A stretch of DNA of 64,000 nucleotides from Novipirellula herctigrandis (GTDB lineage: Bacteria; Planctomycetota; Planctomycetia; Pirellulales; Pirellulaceae). This document shows positions 47,077 to 56,673 of this stretch, in pieces; within the stretch, counting starts at the first letter, position 1; each line of letters starts with the position of its first letter. The notes under the pieces are model-generated. The model was not told the DNA's origin. It saw only the letters and a program-made list of their open reading frames with translations, and searched no databases. A program made the translations under genes and the position numbers. Location of the stretch: assembly GCA_007859835.1 (NCBI GenBank), contig SJPJ01000001.1, positions 1,995,656 to 2,059,655 on the forward strand, read 5' to 3'.

Positions 47077-49743
47077 ATGAATAAATGTGTGAATTGTCAT
47101 CTCGCCGTGCTGTTAGCCGGCTTGCTCGCTGCATCCGCAAATGCACAAAATTTCGTAACGGGACTCAACGGGCTTCGCAATCTTGTGTCGACCGAAGTGA
47201 ATGACCGACCGGCGATTTTTGTTTCGGAAGTGAGCGGTGGTGTTGGTTGCTATGACTTGGATGGCAAGGAGTTGTGGTCCGCGACAACGGGGTCGCCGGG
47301 CGTCATCTTCGAAATGGAAGCGGATGACATTGATGGTGATGGGATCGATGAGTTGCTCGTGGCCAGCGCGGATGGACGGATTCGCTGTTGGGGAAATGAC
47401 GGTACGCTCCGTTGGCAATTCAATCCTGGCTATAAAGTTCGCTTTTCGGAAGTGGCGGCTATGCGAGAGAATGGTGTGACTCGCATCTTTGCCGGCGGCA
47501 ACAATTTCAAGCTCTATGAATTGAATGAAAACGGAGAGCTCGTTTCTGAAACGAAAATTAACGGAGTGGTGCGCAAGATCGAAGTTGGAAATTTCCGTTC
47601 GAAAGACAAGTCATCCATCTTCCTGATGACCTATTCGCATGACAAATTCAGCTGGGAGTTCATGGGATTGCTCGATCCAAAGAGCAAGGCGGTGCTTAAG
47701 AAGGTGGAGGTCAACGAGCTTTCTGCGAAAGAATGGCGTTCGCTGATGCTGACAGATTTTTCCGTGTCGGATCTCAATGGAGATGAGCTTGATGATTTGC
47801 TCTTCTTCGGTTCGACGAAAGCGGGGCTTGCTACTTTTTTCGGGCTCAGTGGAGAGCTGACTCAAATCGCCCAATTCGTAGGCAATAGCAAACACAAGCA
47901 GCGTTATGCACATGTGCGGGGCGAATGTTTACTGCCTCAGCGCCCAGAAATCGTGATGCAGTACGGCGGTATTTTCTATATCACGAATCTGGAAGGAAAG
48001 CTTCTGCATACAGGCGGCGAAAAAAATCGCGGAATCATTTACAACGATTTCGCTCTGGAACCAAACAGCGGTCGACTGCTGGCAGCGGGCCAAGTGGGTG
48101 GTGGTAACTCAGTCTATCAGTACCCGCTTTCGAACTCTGATTGGTGGAAGAAAACGCACGCCCTTCAAGGACGGATGCAAGAGGTCGAAGAAAACTTGAA
48201 TAGGCTCTACGAGCAGACGCTCGAATTCACTCCGCCCGCCTATCAGAAACGATCGAAGAGACCATGGATGATGATCACCAGTTTTCAGCCCAGCGAGGAA
48301 GTCGAGCGTCTCGACGAGAGTGAAATCGTATTTGTCAAGCAATACACTTGGCACGAGGACTTCGATCGCGACTATCTCGTTGATGCATTGGGAGAAGAAG
48401 CTCTCAAGCGAGACGGTCGTGGCAATTACAAGTGGCGCCGCGATCAGATCCTGGACATCGCTCGTGAACACGAAAAAACTGGCAAACCTTTTGCTGCGTG
48501 GGCGGGGCATGGTAATGACCCCTTCTATCTCTCGATTGAGACGATTGAAGAAATCATGAAAGTGGCGCCGAATACTTGCTATGGATTCGTCTATGCAGAG
48601 ATGTCGAATCCGGATGACAAGCGTTACCACTACTTCATTGATCACTATGTTCCTCGACTCGCCAAGGTCTGCAGGACAAATGGAAAGGCGAAGTTGTTTT
48701 TCCGCTACAAAAATGTGTTTTGGGCAGCTACATCACATCAGAAACCCTGGAATCGACTGTTCTTCTCGGGAAAATACAACGATATCCTTGTCCCTTCCTC
48801 CGAGGATACGAATTCACGGACGCAGGACATCAACTTTGCCGGGCGAGTGGGAATGCTTGCTAGTGGTTATGTCAACGACGTGGCGATGCGTTTGGTTGAT
48901 GACAACCCAACCTGCTGGCGTCCTCTCAGCCCCGGCGGGCAACGTTCGGTTTCTCCCTATTTGAGGAACGGTGTCATCCTTGCGGCCTACGGGGCCAGGT
49001 CAGGAGTGAACTTCAATGTTGCATACCTGGAACAACCGGGAATGAACATCCTCTATGCGCTCATGAAATCGGGAGCACTTCCAGATTTCCAGAATGAAGA
49101 TGTTTTGTCGATCGGATCGTGGCATTTGATCCAAGACGTCGATGACGAATTGATTCACCAAATCGATAATGGGCACGAGATGAAACTCTATACGCCTCAC
49201 GACGAGGATGCCGTTTTCTCCGTCGGACAGGTGAACTGGTGCGGCGCGAGTGTTCCCGAGCACGACTTTTCTAAAACGCTGGGCGTCGATTATCGCTGGC
49301 TCAATTTTGTTCCTGAGCTGCCTTATGGCATGGTGCCCGTCGCACCTGTGGAATACGCTTCGACGCTTGAGGACGCGGGTATTCCTTATACCGTAAGCGA
49401 TGGCCGAGTGGGTTACGTTGACGGCAAACCAGTGCCAGCGAAACAATTTGGCTCAACGCTAAGTTCGACCGTCAAGGCAGGAGCTTCGACGATGCCGGTG
49501 CTGGTGTCGGGGGCATCGTGGAGCGCGATTCGTCTCGATGATCTCCATATTCGCGTGGTGCTGGTCGATCCAGGGTACATCGATCCGAGTGAACGCGACG
49601 TTACGATTCGCTTTCAGGGCAACCGACCTGTCAAGGCGATTGATATCCTGAGCAAGGAATCGCTGCCTTTTGAAGGTAAGGTAGTCAACTTAACTGTGCC
49701 TGCCGGATCCGTGCGTTTTGTTGATCTAACCTACGCGAAATAG
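47077..49743 (+). CDS. Secreted beta-propeller protein, candidate GH150-type lambda-carrageenase
   Basis: The 888-residue product has a signal peptide ending SANA. An N-terminal seven-bladed-type propeller (about 25-360) carries FG-GAP-like calcium motifs (DDIDGDGIDELLVAS; SDLNGDELDDLLFFG). A C-terminal region of about 500 residues has no motif I can name (WMMITSFQPSEEVERLDESE; FAAWAGHGNDPFYLS; RLFFSGKYNDILVPSSEDT). The lambda-carrageenase of Pseudoalteromonas carrageenovora (942 residues, GH150) is described as a propeller followed by a domain of unknown fold, and this size, order and neighbourhood fit it. I could not align sequences, so the family assignment is a hypothesis; coding as a secreted propeller protein is certain. 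Confidence 0.6.
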   Translation: MNKCVNCHLAVLLAGLLAASANAQNFVTGLNGLRNLVSTEVNDRPAIFVSEVSGGVGCYDLDGKELWSATTGSPGVIFEMEADDIDGDGIDELLVASADGRIRCWGNDGTLRWQFNPGYKVRFSEVAAMRENGVTRIFAGGNNFKLYELNENGELVSETKINGVVRKIEVGNFRSKDKSSIFLMTYSHDKFSWEFMGLLDPKSKAVLKKVEVNELSAKEWRSLMLTDFSVSDLNGDELDDLLFFGSTKAGLATFFGLSGELTQIAQFVGNSKHKQRYAHVRGECLLPQRPEIVMQYGGIFYITNLEGKLLHTGGEKNRGIIYNDFALEPNSGRLLAAGQVGGGNSVYQYPLSNSDWWKKTHALQGRMQEVEENLNRLYEQTLEFTPPAYQKRSKRPWMMITSFQPSEEVERLDESEIVFVKQYTWHEDFDRDYLVDALGEEALKRDGRGNYKWRRDQILDIAREHEKTGKPFAAWAGHGNDPFYLSIETIEEIMKVAPNTCYGFVYAEMSNPDDKRYHYFIDHYVPRLAKVCRTNGKAKLFFRYKNVFWAATSHQKPWNRLFFSGKYNDILVPSSEDTNSRTQDINFAGRVGMLASGYVNDVAMRLVDDNPTCWRPLSPGGQRSVSPYLRNGVILAAYGARSGVNFNVAYLEQPGMNILYALMKSGALPDFQNEDVLSIGSWHLIQDVDDELIHQIDNGHEMKLYTPHDEDAVFSVGQVNWCGASVPEHDFSKTLGVDYRWLNFVPELPYGMVPVAPVEYASTLEDAGIPYTVSDGRVGYVDGKPVPAKQFGSTLSSTVKAGASTMPVLVSGASWSAIRLDDLHIRVVLVDPGYIDPSERDVTIRFQGNRPVKAIDILSKESLPFEGKVVNLTVPAGSVRFVDLTYAK

Positions 49744-49968
49744 ACATCGACTTGTTTTTGTTGACACAGAATGCGGCCGATAAGCTGAATCCCTTTGAAA
49801 GGATGACCATAAAATTGAACTGCAACCATCAACTGAACGAAGATCAAGTAGCGAAAACAACGGTGCAAGCAAAGGACAAGGCAAACTCATGGGTTCGTTT
49901 ACCTGTACGCTTGAGCCAGTGAAGCAGATTCTGAAACGAGAAACCAACTCGCGACGACCGGACTTACG

Positions 49969-51477
49969 ATGAGATTTCACAAAACCTTTTGCGTCCTGAC
50001 TGGATTGTTTTGTTTCGTTCTTGCCCTTGCCTCAACGGCGATGGGTGAATCGAAACCAAATATTGTATTCATTCTCGTGGACGATCTCGGACACGCGGAT
50101 GTTGGCTTCAATGGCTCAACTTATTACGAAACGCCCAACATCGACGCATTGGCTCGTGGCGGTCTGGTGATCGAAAACGCCTACATGTACCCCACCTGTT
50201 CTCCATCTCGCACCGCTCTGGCCACCGGCAAGCAATCGTTTCGCACGGGAGTCTACACGGTACCTGTCCTCGAAAAGGGCGATGACCAGCAGAACATCTT
50301 CTCGCGGTGGACGGTCGGCGCGGAGCACACGATGTATAGCCAGCCGCTGGCTGATGCTGGGTACAAGTCGATTCACCTTGGGAAGTGGCACCTAGTCGGA
50401 CCGTATCCCAAAGAAGAGTTAGCGATGGAGTTTCCATTGAAGGAAAAGCTTCAGCAGCCCGACCCGTGGGACTTCAGTTGGGTGCCGTATCACAAAGAAC
50501 ACTGCCGACAATACTATCCGGAGGGCCGTGGATATCTGAAGAATATTGGGGGAACGTATCGTGGTGACCCAGCTCTTGAAGTGGGCGGCTACAAGGGTGA
50601 AACCGGTGGCTACTTTGCCCCATTTAGCAACCCGTTCATCGAGCCTAAACCAGATGACAAGTGGCTGACCGACCGGTTGACCGACGAAGCGATCGGATTC
50701 ATGGGCGAGCATCAGGAACACCCGTTCTTCATCAACTTGCATTACTACACAGTCCATCGCCCGATCCGAGGACGTAGCGAAGAGCTTGTCCAGAAGTACA
50801 TGAATAAGCCAGGCGACCCAATCACCGGCCAGGGAACCAGCGAAGGGCGAAACAAGGAACGTGAGGCTCAATACGCGACGATGATCGAATCACTTGATGA
50901 CAACGTCGGCCGGATCGTTGAGTTCCTGGATAAGAACGGGCTACGCAACAACACCCTCATCCTCTTTACATCAGACAACGGTCAAAATGTTGGTCGCAAC
51001 GATCAGCTACGTGGCAAGAAAGGATACATCTACGAAGGCGGCATCCGTGTTCCCACTTGTGTGAATTGGCCTGGCAAAATCGACGCCCGGCGAACATCCA
51101 ACGCAGTCACCTGCCTCGACTACTTCCCTACGTTCATGGACTTGGCTGGGATCGAGTATGACGGCGTGCTCGACGGACACTCAATAACGGGACTGTTTCA
51201 AGGTGAACCCGAGTCGTTGCAGACTCGCCCTCTCTTCTGGCATTTGGCTAGCTGTAATAAGCACGGCACGTGTTCGGTCATCCGGAAGAATCATCACAAG
51301 TTGATTCAGTTTCTTGCCGACGGAAAACTTGAACTGTACGACCTGAAGAATGACCCACGCGAGGAGCGAAATCTCGCCGTAGAAAACCCAGAACAAACGC
51401 AGGTATTGCTCAAGGAGTTGGTCGAGTGGCGAAAAGCAAATGATGTTCCGTTGCCCCCTGGCTCGGTACTTCGATGA
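49969..51477 (+). CDS. S1 sulfatase
   Basis: A signal peptide ending STAMG is followed by SKPNIVFILVDDLGHADVGFNG. The formylglycine motif is C77-S-P-S-R81 (YMYPTCSPSRTALATG), with HLGKWHLVG and LFTSDNGQNVG as further S1 landmarks. Length 502 is normal. It should desulfate galactan oligosaccharides outside the cytoplasm. The stop codon overlaps the next sulfatase start (ATGA), so the pair is translationally coupled. Confidence 0.92.
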   Translation: MRFHKTFCVLTGLFCFVLALASTAMGESKPNIVFILVDDLGHADVGFNGSTYYETPNIDALARGGLVIENAYMYPTCSPSRTALATGKQSFRTGVYTVPVLEKGDDQQNIFSRWTVGAEHTMYSQPLADAGYKSIHLGKWHLVGPYPKEELAMEFPLKEKLQQPDPWDFSWVPYHKEHCRQYYPEGRGYLKNIGGTYRGDPALEVGGYKGETGGYFAPFSNPFIEPKPDDKWLTDRLTDEAIGFMGEHQEHPFFINLHYYTVHRPIRGRSEELVQKYMNKPGDPITGQGTSEGRNKEREAQYATMIESLDDNVGRIVEFLDKNGLRNNTLILFTSDNGQNVGRNDQLRGKKGYIYEGGIRVPTCVNWPGKIDARRTSNAVTCLDYFPTFMDLAGIEYDGVLDGHSITGLFQGEPESLQTRPLFWHLASCNKHGTCSVIRKNHHKLIQFLADGKLELYDLKNDPREERNLAVENPEQTQVLLKELVEWRKANDVPLPPGSVLR

Positions 51478-53054
51478 TGTGCAGGCCGGCCTTGTTAACC
51501 AACACCCTCTTTGTGGCTCACGTTATGGAATTTCGATTTTTGCTTGTGGCGACGACAATGTCAGTCTTTGGACTGGCGACTGAACAGTCAGCTCAGTGCG
51601 AGGACACCCATCCAAATGTGCTGTTCATTGCCATCGACGACATCAACGACTGGGTTGGGCCGCTGGGAGGTCATCCGCAGGCACAGACACCGGAGCTGGA
51701 CCAGTTTTGCAAACGCGGTTCGGTGATTTTCCGCAATGGTGTCTGCGCGGCCCCCATCTGTGGACCGTCGCGTTCAGCCGTTCTGTCCGGTTTCATGCCT
51801 GGGCGGACCGGCGTCTATGGGAATGACTCCAACATGATCTACTCGGGCATCATCAAGACGCACGCAACGCTGCCCGAGTACTTTTCCAAAAACGGATATC
51901 ACACACTGTCAAACGGCAAAATTTTTCACAAGCACGCCACGGAACATGGTGTCGATTTTGGGCACTGGGCATTTGATGAACACGCGCGGGCACGCAGGGG
52001 AGTGAAGGATGGGCCTGACAAGAAACGCTACACCGCGAGTAAATCCGGGATTATCAATGGTCGTCAGAGTCCCGACTTTGTGAGCAAGGAAAGCAAACTC
52101 AGTTGGGGGCCAACGAAAAAGCCCTTTGAGGAAACGGTCGATTATCGTGTTGCCGACTGGGCTGGCAAACAGATGGAACGCGAGTTTGACAAGCCGTTCT
52201 TAATGGCGGTTGGATTCATCAAGCCGCACCTGCCCTGGATTGTTCCTCAGGAGTTTTTTGATCGGTACGATCTCGCCTCGCTAAACGTTCCGGAGATTCA
52301 GGAAGACGACCTCAACGACATTCTGAATCCCAATGGTCAGCCTGCGTACGAGCCGACCGGCGAGTACAAATGGATCAAGAAACATGGTTTGGAAAAGGAA
52401 GCCGTGCAGGCTTATCTGGCGAGTATCAGCTATGTGGATTCCTGCCTAGGAATGGTTCTGAGTTCTCTGGAAAAGAGCCCGCACGCCGACAACACGATCG
52501 TCGTTATCTGGGGTGATCACGGTTGGCATCTTGGTGAAAAACATCGCTACCTCAAAAACACACTGTGGTGCGAAGCGGCAAAGACACCGTTCATCGTTCG
52601 CCTACCCGAAATGAAAGATCAAAACGCTGCCTATTGCGACCGAACGGTCAGTCTGATTGACCTGTACCCGACCTTGGTGGAGCTTTGCGGACTGCCGGCC
52701 AAAGAGCTTGACGGTCACGACTTTTCGCCATTGCTTCGTAACCCCCAAACAGAGTGGAAGCACTTTGGCGTCACGGTCTCAGCGGCAGGAACGTCCGTGA
52801 TGGGGGAACGTTACCACTACATCCACAGTCTTTCCGGCGCTGAAGAGTTCTACGATTTGAAGCATGATCCGATGGAATGGTCGAATCGGATCAATCGCCC
52901 CGAACACGCCGGGGTGATTGCGGAAATGAAAAAGCATGTTCCGGCGGAACGTGTTGGATTTCCAAAAATTCACTTTGACAAACCACCAAACTACGTCGAT
53001 GCCGACTCGGATCCCACAATCAAACCGACACGAAGACTAGCGGAGTTGAAATGA
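51474..53054 (+). CDS. S1 sulfatase, iduronate-2-sulfatase-like
   Basis: The motif is C96-G-P-S-R100 (CAAPICGPSRSAVLSG), preceded by HPNVLFIAIDDINDWVGPLGGHPQ and followed later by VVIWGDHGWHLGEKHRY. It is of the same subgroup as the sulfatase at 18 kb. The frame starts by overlapping the previous stop; a better signal peptide begins at ATG 51525 (MEFRFLLVATTMSVFGLA), so the true start may be there. The GH82-like copy 2 follows 35 bp downstream with its own AGGAG site. Confidence 0.9.
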   Translation: MMCRPALLTNTLFVAHVMEFRFLLVATTMSVFGLATEQSAQCEDTHPNVLFIAIDDINDWVGPLGGHPQAQTPELDQFCKRGSVIFRNGVCAAPICGPSRSAVLSGFMPGRTGVYGNDSNMIYSGIIKTHATLPEYFSKNGYHTLSNGKIFHKHATEHGVDFGHWAFDEHARARRGVKDGPDKKRYTASKSGIINGRQSPDFVSKESKLSWGPTKKPFEETVDYRVADWAGKQMEREFDKPFLMAVGFIKPHLPWIVPQEFFDRYDLASLNVPEIQEDDLNDILNPNGQPAYEPTGEYKWIKKHGLEKEAVQAYLASISYVDSCLGMVLSSLEKSPHADNTIVVIWGDHGWHLGEKHRYLKNTLWCEAAKTPFIVRLPEMKDQNAAYCDRTVSLIDLYPTLVELCGLPAKELDGHDFSPLLRNPQTEWKHFGVTVSAAGTSVMGERYHYIHSLSGAEEFYDLKHDPMEWSNRINRPEHAGVIAEMKKHVPAERVGFPKIHFDKPPNYVDADSDPTIKPTRRLAELK

Positions 53055-53089
53055 CACTAACCCATAACCCGTTTTTAGGAGAAACGTTT

Positions 53090-54424
53090 ATGAAATATAC
53101 ATCAAGGCTCATGCTGCTATCGCTGCTGGCGATTGGCTTTGCGGCAACGGCCAACGCCGAATACAAAGAGACCATGGACCCGAACGGCCCAACAAAAAAT
53201 GTTGGCTCCGATTATGGGCTTGTCGATGACAACGCAAAAACCAATCAAAGCGATGTCCTGCAAAAAGCGATCGACGATGTTGCCGCTTCGGCAGGTGGGC
53301 GATTAGTAATCCCGCAGGGAACCTATCGTTTTGCAAGCGTCAAGCTTAAATCGAACGTGCATCTTCTCATCGAGAAGGACACCGTCATCAAACCTTATTG
53401 GCCAGAAGGGGAAAAGACGGTGGTCTTCAACCTGGACGCCGAACGGTCTTCCAAAAAGAAGATGAATCTGGATCAGGAGAAAGCCTTCATTGAGAATGTC
53501 AGCATCCGTGGGCTTGGTGGTCGCTGGATCATTGATTATTCCGATCGGGAGCGAAAGAAAGGCGAGGGTATTCGAGGTATCCTGGCAAAAATGGTGCGGA
53601 ATTTCCTGATCGCTGATCTCGACGTGAAAGACAACTATTCCGTTTATTGCGGTATCACACTGTCACCAATGCAAACAAAGAACGAATCCAAGGGTTGGCC
53701 GGTATCTCGGGCAACCGACGGAACCATTCGCAACTGCCGCATTTTCAATGCCAGCGCAGGTTATGGGCTGACGCAACTACACGGCGCACAGTCGATCCAC
53801 TTCGAGGACCTCTATGCCAATGGCGGAGTAACGCTTCGCATGGAAACCGGAGCGGTGGGTGACAAAACAGCGATCTATGACATCACTGGTAAGAACATCG
53901 TCAATCAGAATGGACGTTGTGCCGTCATGTGTGGTCCACACAGTGCGATGAACGGTGTGGTGAAGATTGATGGAATTAAGTCAATCGGCAGTGCGTTTGC
54001 GGTTCAAATCGGATCGGGCGGAGTCAAGGCGAAGGAACTCGAGCAGAATCCTGATGCAGTCGATGGAATCTTCGCGAAAGGCAGCTACGTGAAAAATATC
54101 CACGCGATCTTTGGCATGCACGCACAAGTCAAGACGCACGCTTTCTTGGGCATTCCAGCAGAATACCACGACGACCTGAATCTGAGATGGGAGAACAAGT
54201 TCTTTGAGGGACCGTCGATCGGTGCAGTGGTCGACAGTTCGGGCGATCAATACGAAATGATCATCGAGAACGTAACCATGGAAGGTTTCAAATACAACGC
54301 AGATAAGCCGATCATGACGGAGGCAGACTTCCCAAAGGGTAAATGGGGCGTGGCTGTCAGTAAGTGGAAGACAGACCATGGCGTTTCGGATGAAAGAGGC
54401 ACGAAAAAGAAGAAGACCAAGTAG
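53090..54424 (+). CDS. Parallel beta-helix enzyme, GH82 iota-carrageenase-like (copy 2)
   Basis: Paralogue of the 45.7 kb gene. I choose ATG 53090 (preceded by AGGAG) because the signal peptide MKYTSRLMLLSLLAIGFA begins there; the frame also runs back to 53051. The mature start (EYKETMDPNGPTKN) and the core (GYGLTQLHGAQ, GGVTLRMETGAVG, MCGPHSAMNG) align with the other copies, giving Q229, E252 and H284. As in the others, Gly occupies the second position after the Glu. A basic tail (GTKKKKTK) ends the protein. It sits between two sulfatase genes in a probable operon starting at 49.97 kb. Confidence 0.7.
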   Translation: MKYTSRLMLLSLLAIGFAATANAEYKETMDPNGPTKNVGSDYGLVDDNAKTNQSDVLQKAIDDVAASAGGRLVIPQGTYRFASVKLKSNVHLLIEKDTVIKPYWPEGEKTVVFNLDAERSSKKKMNLDQEKAFIENVSIRGLGGRWIIDYSDRERKKGEGIRGILAKMVRNFLIADLDVKDNYSVYCGITLSPMQTKNESKGWPVSRATDGTIRNCRIFNASAGYGLTQLHGAQSIHFEDLYANGGVTLRMETGAVGDKTAIYDITGKNIVNQNGRCAVMCGPHSAMNGVVKIDGIKSIGSAFAVQIGSGGVKAKELEQNPDAVDGIFAKGSYVKNIHAIFGMHAQVKTHAFLGIPAEYHDDLNLRWENKFFEGPSIGAVVDSSGDQYEMIIENVTMEGFKYNADKPIMTEADFPKGKWGVAVSKWKTDHGVSDERGTKKKKTK

Positions 54425-54476
54425 TATCAGGCAGCGCAGTTCGTCGCGTAGGCTGTACTTGAGAACGCGATTAAAT

Positions 54477-54514
54477 CGCAAGCCGACCGCTCTAGTTGCG
54501 GGCCTCGGCTTGCG
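54477..54514. terminator. 10-bp hairpin after GH82-like copy 2
   Basis: CGCAAGCCGA and TCGGCTTGCG pair around an 18-base loop and are followed by AAAACA. It may end or attenuate the transcript before the next sulfatase gene. Confidence 0.45.
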
Positions 54515-54601
54515 AAAACACGCGGTACGGGACCTGCGACTGGGGCCGCCGGGGCACTCCAGCAATATCGAAGAAGTCAATCCAAAATCAAACACAACTC
54601 T

Positions 54602-56188
54602 ATGAATCCTAGAATCCTATTTGGCGTCACCGCGATGTGCGCGCTTGTGGCCTGCTCGAGCATCGCTGCCGAGACCCCGAATATCATCTACATCCTTGCT
54701 GATGACATGGGTCAAGGAGATGTCGGGGCTTATAACAAAGACAGCAGGATCCCGACGCCGCACATTGATCGCATGGCGAGCGAAGGCATGAAGTTCATGG
54801 ACACGCATACCAGTTCGGGAGTCTGTACCCCGACGCGGTACGGCATCCTTACGGGCCGCTACTCATGGCGGACGTCGACGTTGAAACAGGGGGTTCTCGG
54901 CGGACATAGCCCGCATCTGATCGAGCCAACGCGTGAAACCGTTGCCTCGCTTCTTAAGAAGCAGGGCTATGCGACTGCCTGTATCGGGAAATGGCACCTC
55001 GGGATGGATTGGAAGGTCACCGATCCCAGCCGAGCCGGAAAGCGAATTTCGTACAAGGATATTGATCCGGCAGCGCCAATCCAAAACGGTCCTAACAGCC
55101 TCGGATTCGATTATTACTTCGGAATCTCCGCTTCGCTGAACATGGATCCGCATGCCTATATCGAGAACGACCGGCTACAGGGCACGCTTGAAATTTTGAA
55201 GACGTTGGATGAAGTGAACGCGCGCGGCTACACACAACCGTCCAAACCCGGATACGCCGCACCGGAATACGTGCAGCAGGAAGTGCTCACCAAGTTCGCT
55301 GAAAAAACGTGCGGCTGGATCAGGGAGAACAAAGACGGTCCGTTCTTTGTCTACCTGCCGTTGCCGTCACCCCATTCGCCGATCGTTCCGAGTAACCGAT
55401 TTAAAGACAAAAGCGGACTTAATCTGCACGGCGACTTCTGCATGGAAAGCGACTGGGTGGTCGGTAAAGTACTCAAGACCCTAGATGAACTCGAAATCGC
55501 AGACAACACACTCGTGGTCTTCACCGCAGATAACGGTACCTCTCCCAAGGCTGGATTTCCAGAGATGGCCCAAAAAGGGCACCACTCGAGTTGGATCTAT
55601 CGCGGCATGAAAGGCACCAACTGGGAAGGAGGCCACCGTGTCCCCTTCGTCGTGCGCTGGCCAAACTTCGTGAAGGCCGGCACCGTGTCTAGTGAATTGG
55701 CCTGCACCACGGACTTCCTGGCGACCTGCGCCGAGCTTATCGGTGTTAAGCTGGCCGACAATGCCGGTGAGGACAGCGTCAGCTTTTTGCCAGCGCTCAA
55801 GGGGACTGCAATTCCGGGTGGGGATGAACGCCTTGTGATCCATCATTCCGACAAAGGGATCTTTTCCATTCGACGCGGAAAGTGGAAAGTCATGTTCGAT
55901 GATTTTGGTGGCTCTAACCGCGGTGATCCGCGAAAAGACGACCTGATCATGGATGCCGCAAGCCTGCAGCTATTCGACATGGAAACCGATGCCATCGAAA
56001 AGATCAACGTCGCCGCGGATCACCCCGAGGTGACCGAGTTGCTGAAGAAACAACTGGCTGGCATCATCATGCGAGGCCGCAGCACGCCAGGATCGAAGCT
56101 GTCGAGTGACCATGACGACCCAAACGTCAAGTGGCCGCAGCTCGAACCGATTCAGAACCACTTGAAGCAATCGATTATAGGAATGTAA
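54602..56188 (+). CDS. S1 sulfatase
   Basis: A signal peptide with a possible lipobox (ALVACSS) precedes TPNIIYILADDMGQGDVGAY. The formylglycine motif is C75-T-P-T-R (SSGVCTPTRYGILTGRYSWR). CIGKWHLGMDW, LPLPSPHSPIVPS and VFTADNGTSP complete the S1 pattern, close to N-acetylgalactosamine-6-sulfatase/arylsulfatase A-like planctomycete enzymes. If C18 is lipidated the enzyme would be membrane-anchored. Confidence 0.92.
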   Translation: MNPRILFGVTAMCALVACSSIAAETPNIIYILADDMGQGDVGAYNKDSRIPTPHIDRMASEGMKFMDTHTSSGVCTPTRYGILTGRYSWRTSTLKQGVLGGHSPHLIEPTRETVASLLKKQGYATACIGKWHLGMDWKVTDPSRAGKRISYKDIDPAAPIQNGPNSLGFDYYFGISASLNMDPHAYIENDRLQGTLEILKTLDEVNARGYTQPSKPGYAAPEYVQQEVLTKFAEKTCGWIRENKDGPFFVYLPLPSPHSPIVPSNRFKDKSGLNLHGDFCMESDWVVGKVLKTLDELEIADNTLVVFTADNGTSPKAGFPEMAQKGHHSSWIYRGMKGTNWEGGHRVPFVVRWPNFVKAGTVSSELACTTDFLATCAELIGVKLADNAGEDSVSFLPALKGTAIPGGDERLVIHHSDKGIFSIRRGKWKVMFDDFGGSNRGDPRKDDLIMDAASLQLFDMETDAIEKINVAADHPEVTELLKKQLAGIIMRGRSTPGSKLSSDHDDPNVKWPQLEPIQNHLKQSIIGM

Positions 56189-56389
56189 TGCCAATCACTG
56201 CCTACTTCATTGAGGGCGTGGTCGGATCGACTTTGATATTGGCGATCTACGACCGGACGGATCTCTTGGATTCAGTTGGCTGGTAAGGAGCCAGCACTCG
56301 CTGAATGCAAAAACTATGGGATTCAACCGTAACCATTCGCGATTAGCAGGTATGCCGCTATATGACTGATACGACACCGGCATTTTCGA

Positions 56390-56621
56390 GAAGCTCTAGC
56401 AAGCCATCAACAGAGACTGCTCAGAGGAAAGCAAACGGGCAGGTTCCAAATCGACGGTCAGAAACTCGCGAACTTGGTAGCCAGCGATTCGAACCGACTC
56501 GTGTCGATCGTTCTGGTCTCCGAAACCGAGGGAACGAAGGGAGCACCGTGGCATGCTTTCGCAGGTTCGCACCATGAAACGCTTCGCTCGCCTGCCCTGG
56601 ATCTTTTGTTTTCGAAGTGAT
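56390..56621 (+). pseudogene. Remnant of a FecR/DNRLRE protein tail
   Basis: Bases 56426-56621 translate to a tail that matches the last 60 residues of the FecR-type protein at 44.2-45.6 kb: GRFQIDGQKLANLVASDSNR against GNFRVEGPELTKLLKNDSNG, then LVSIVLVSETEGTKG against LLSIVLVSETESRKG, and AFAGSHHETLRSPALDL against AFASSHHDSLRPPTLHL. It ends in its own TGA, 52 bp before the GTG of GH82-like copy 3. No start or upstream domain is present. The order 'FecR tail then GH82' is the same as at 45.5 kb. Confidence 0.85.
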
Positions 56622-56673
56622 GTCCGACCTCCTACCGAAACATTCCCACGACAGAATAAGGAAAAAGCACGGC

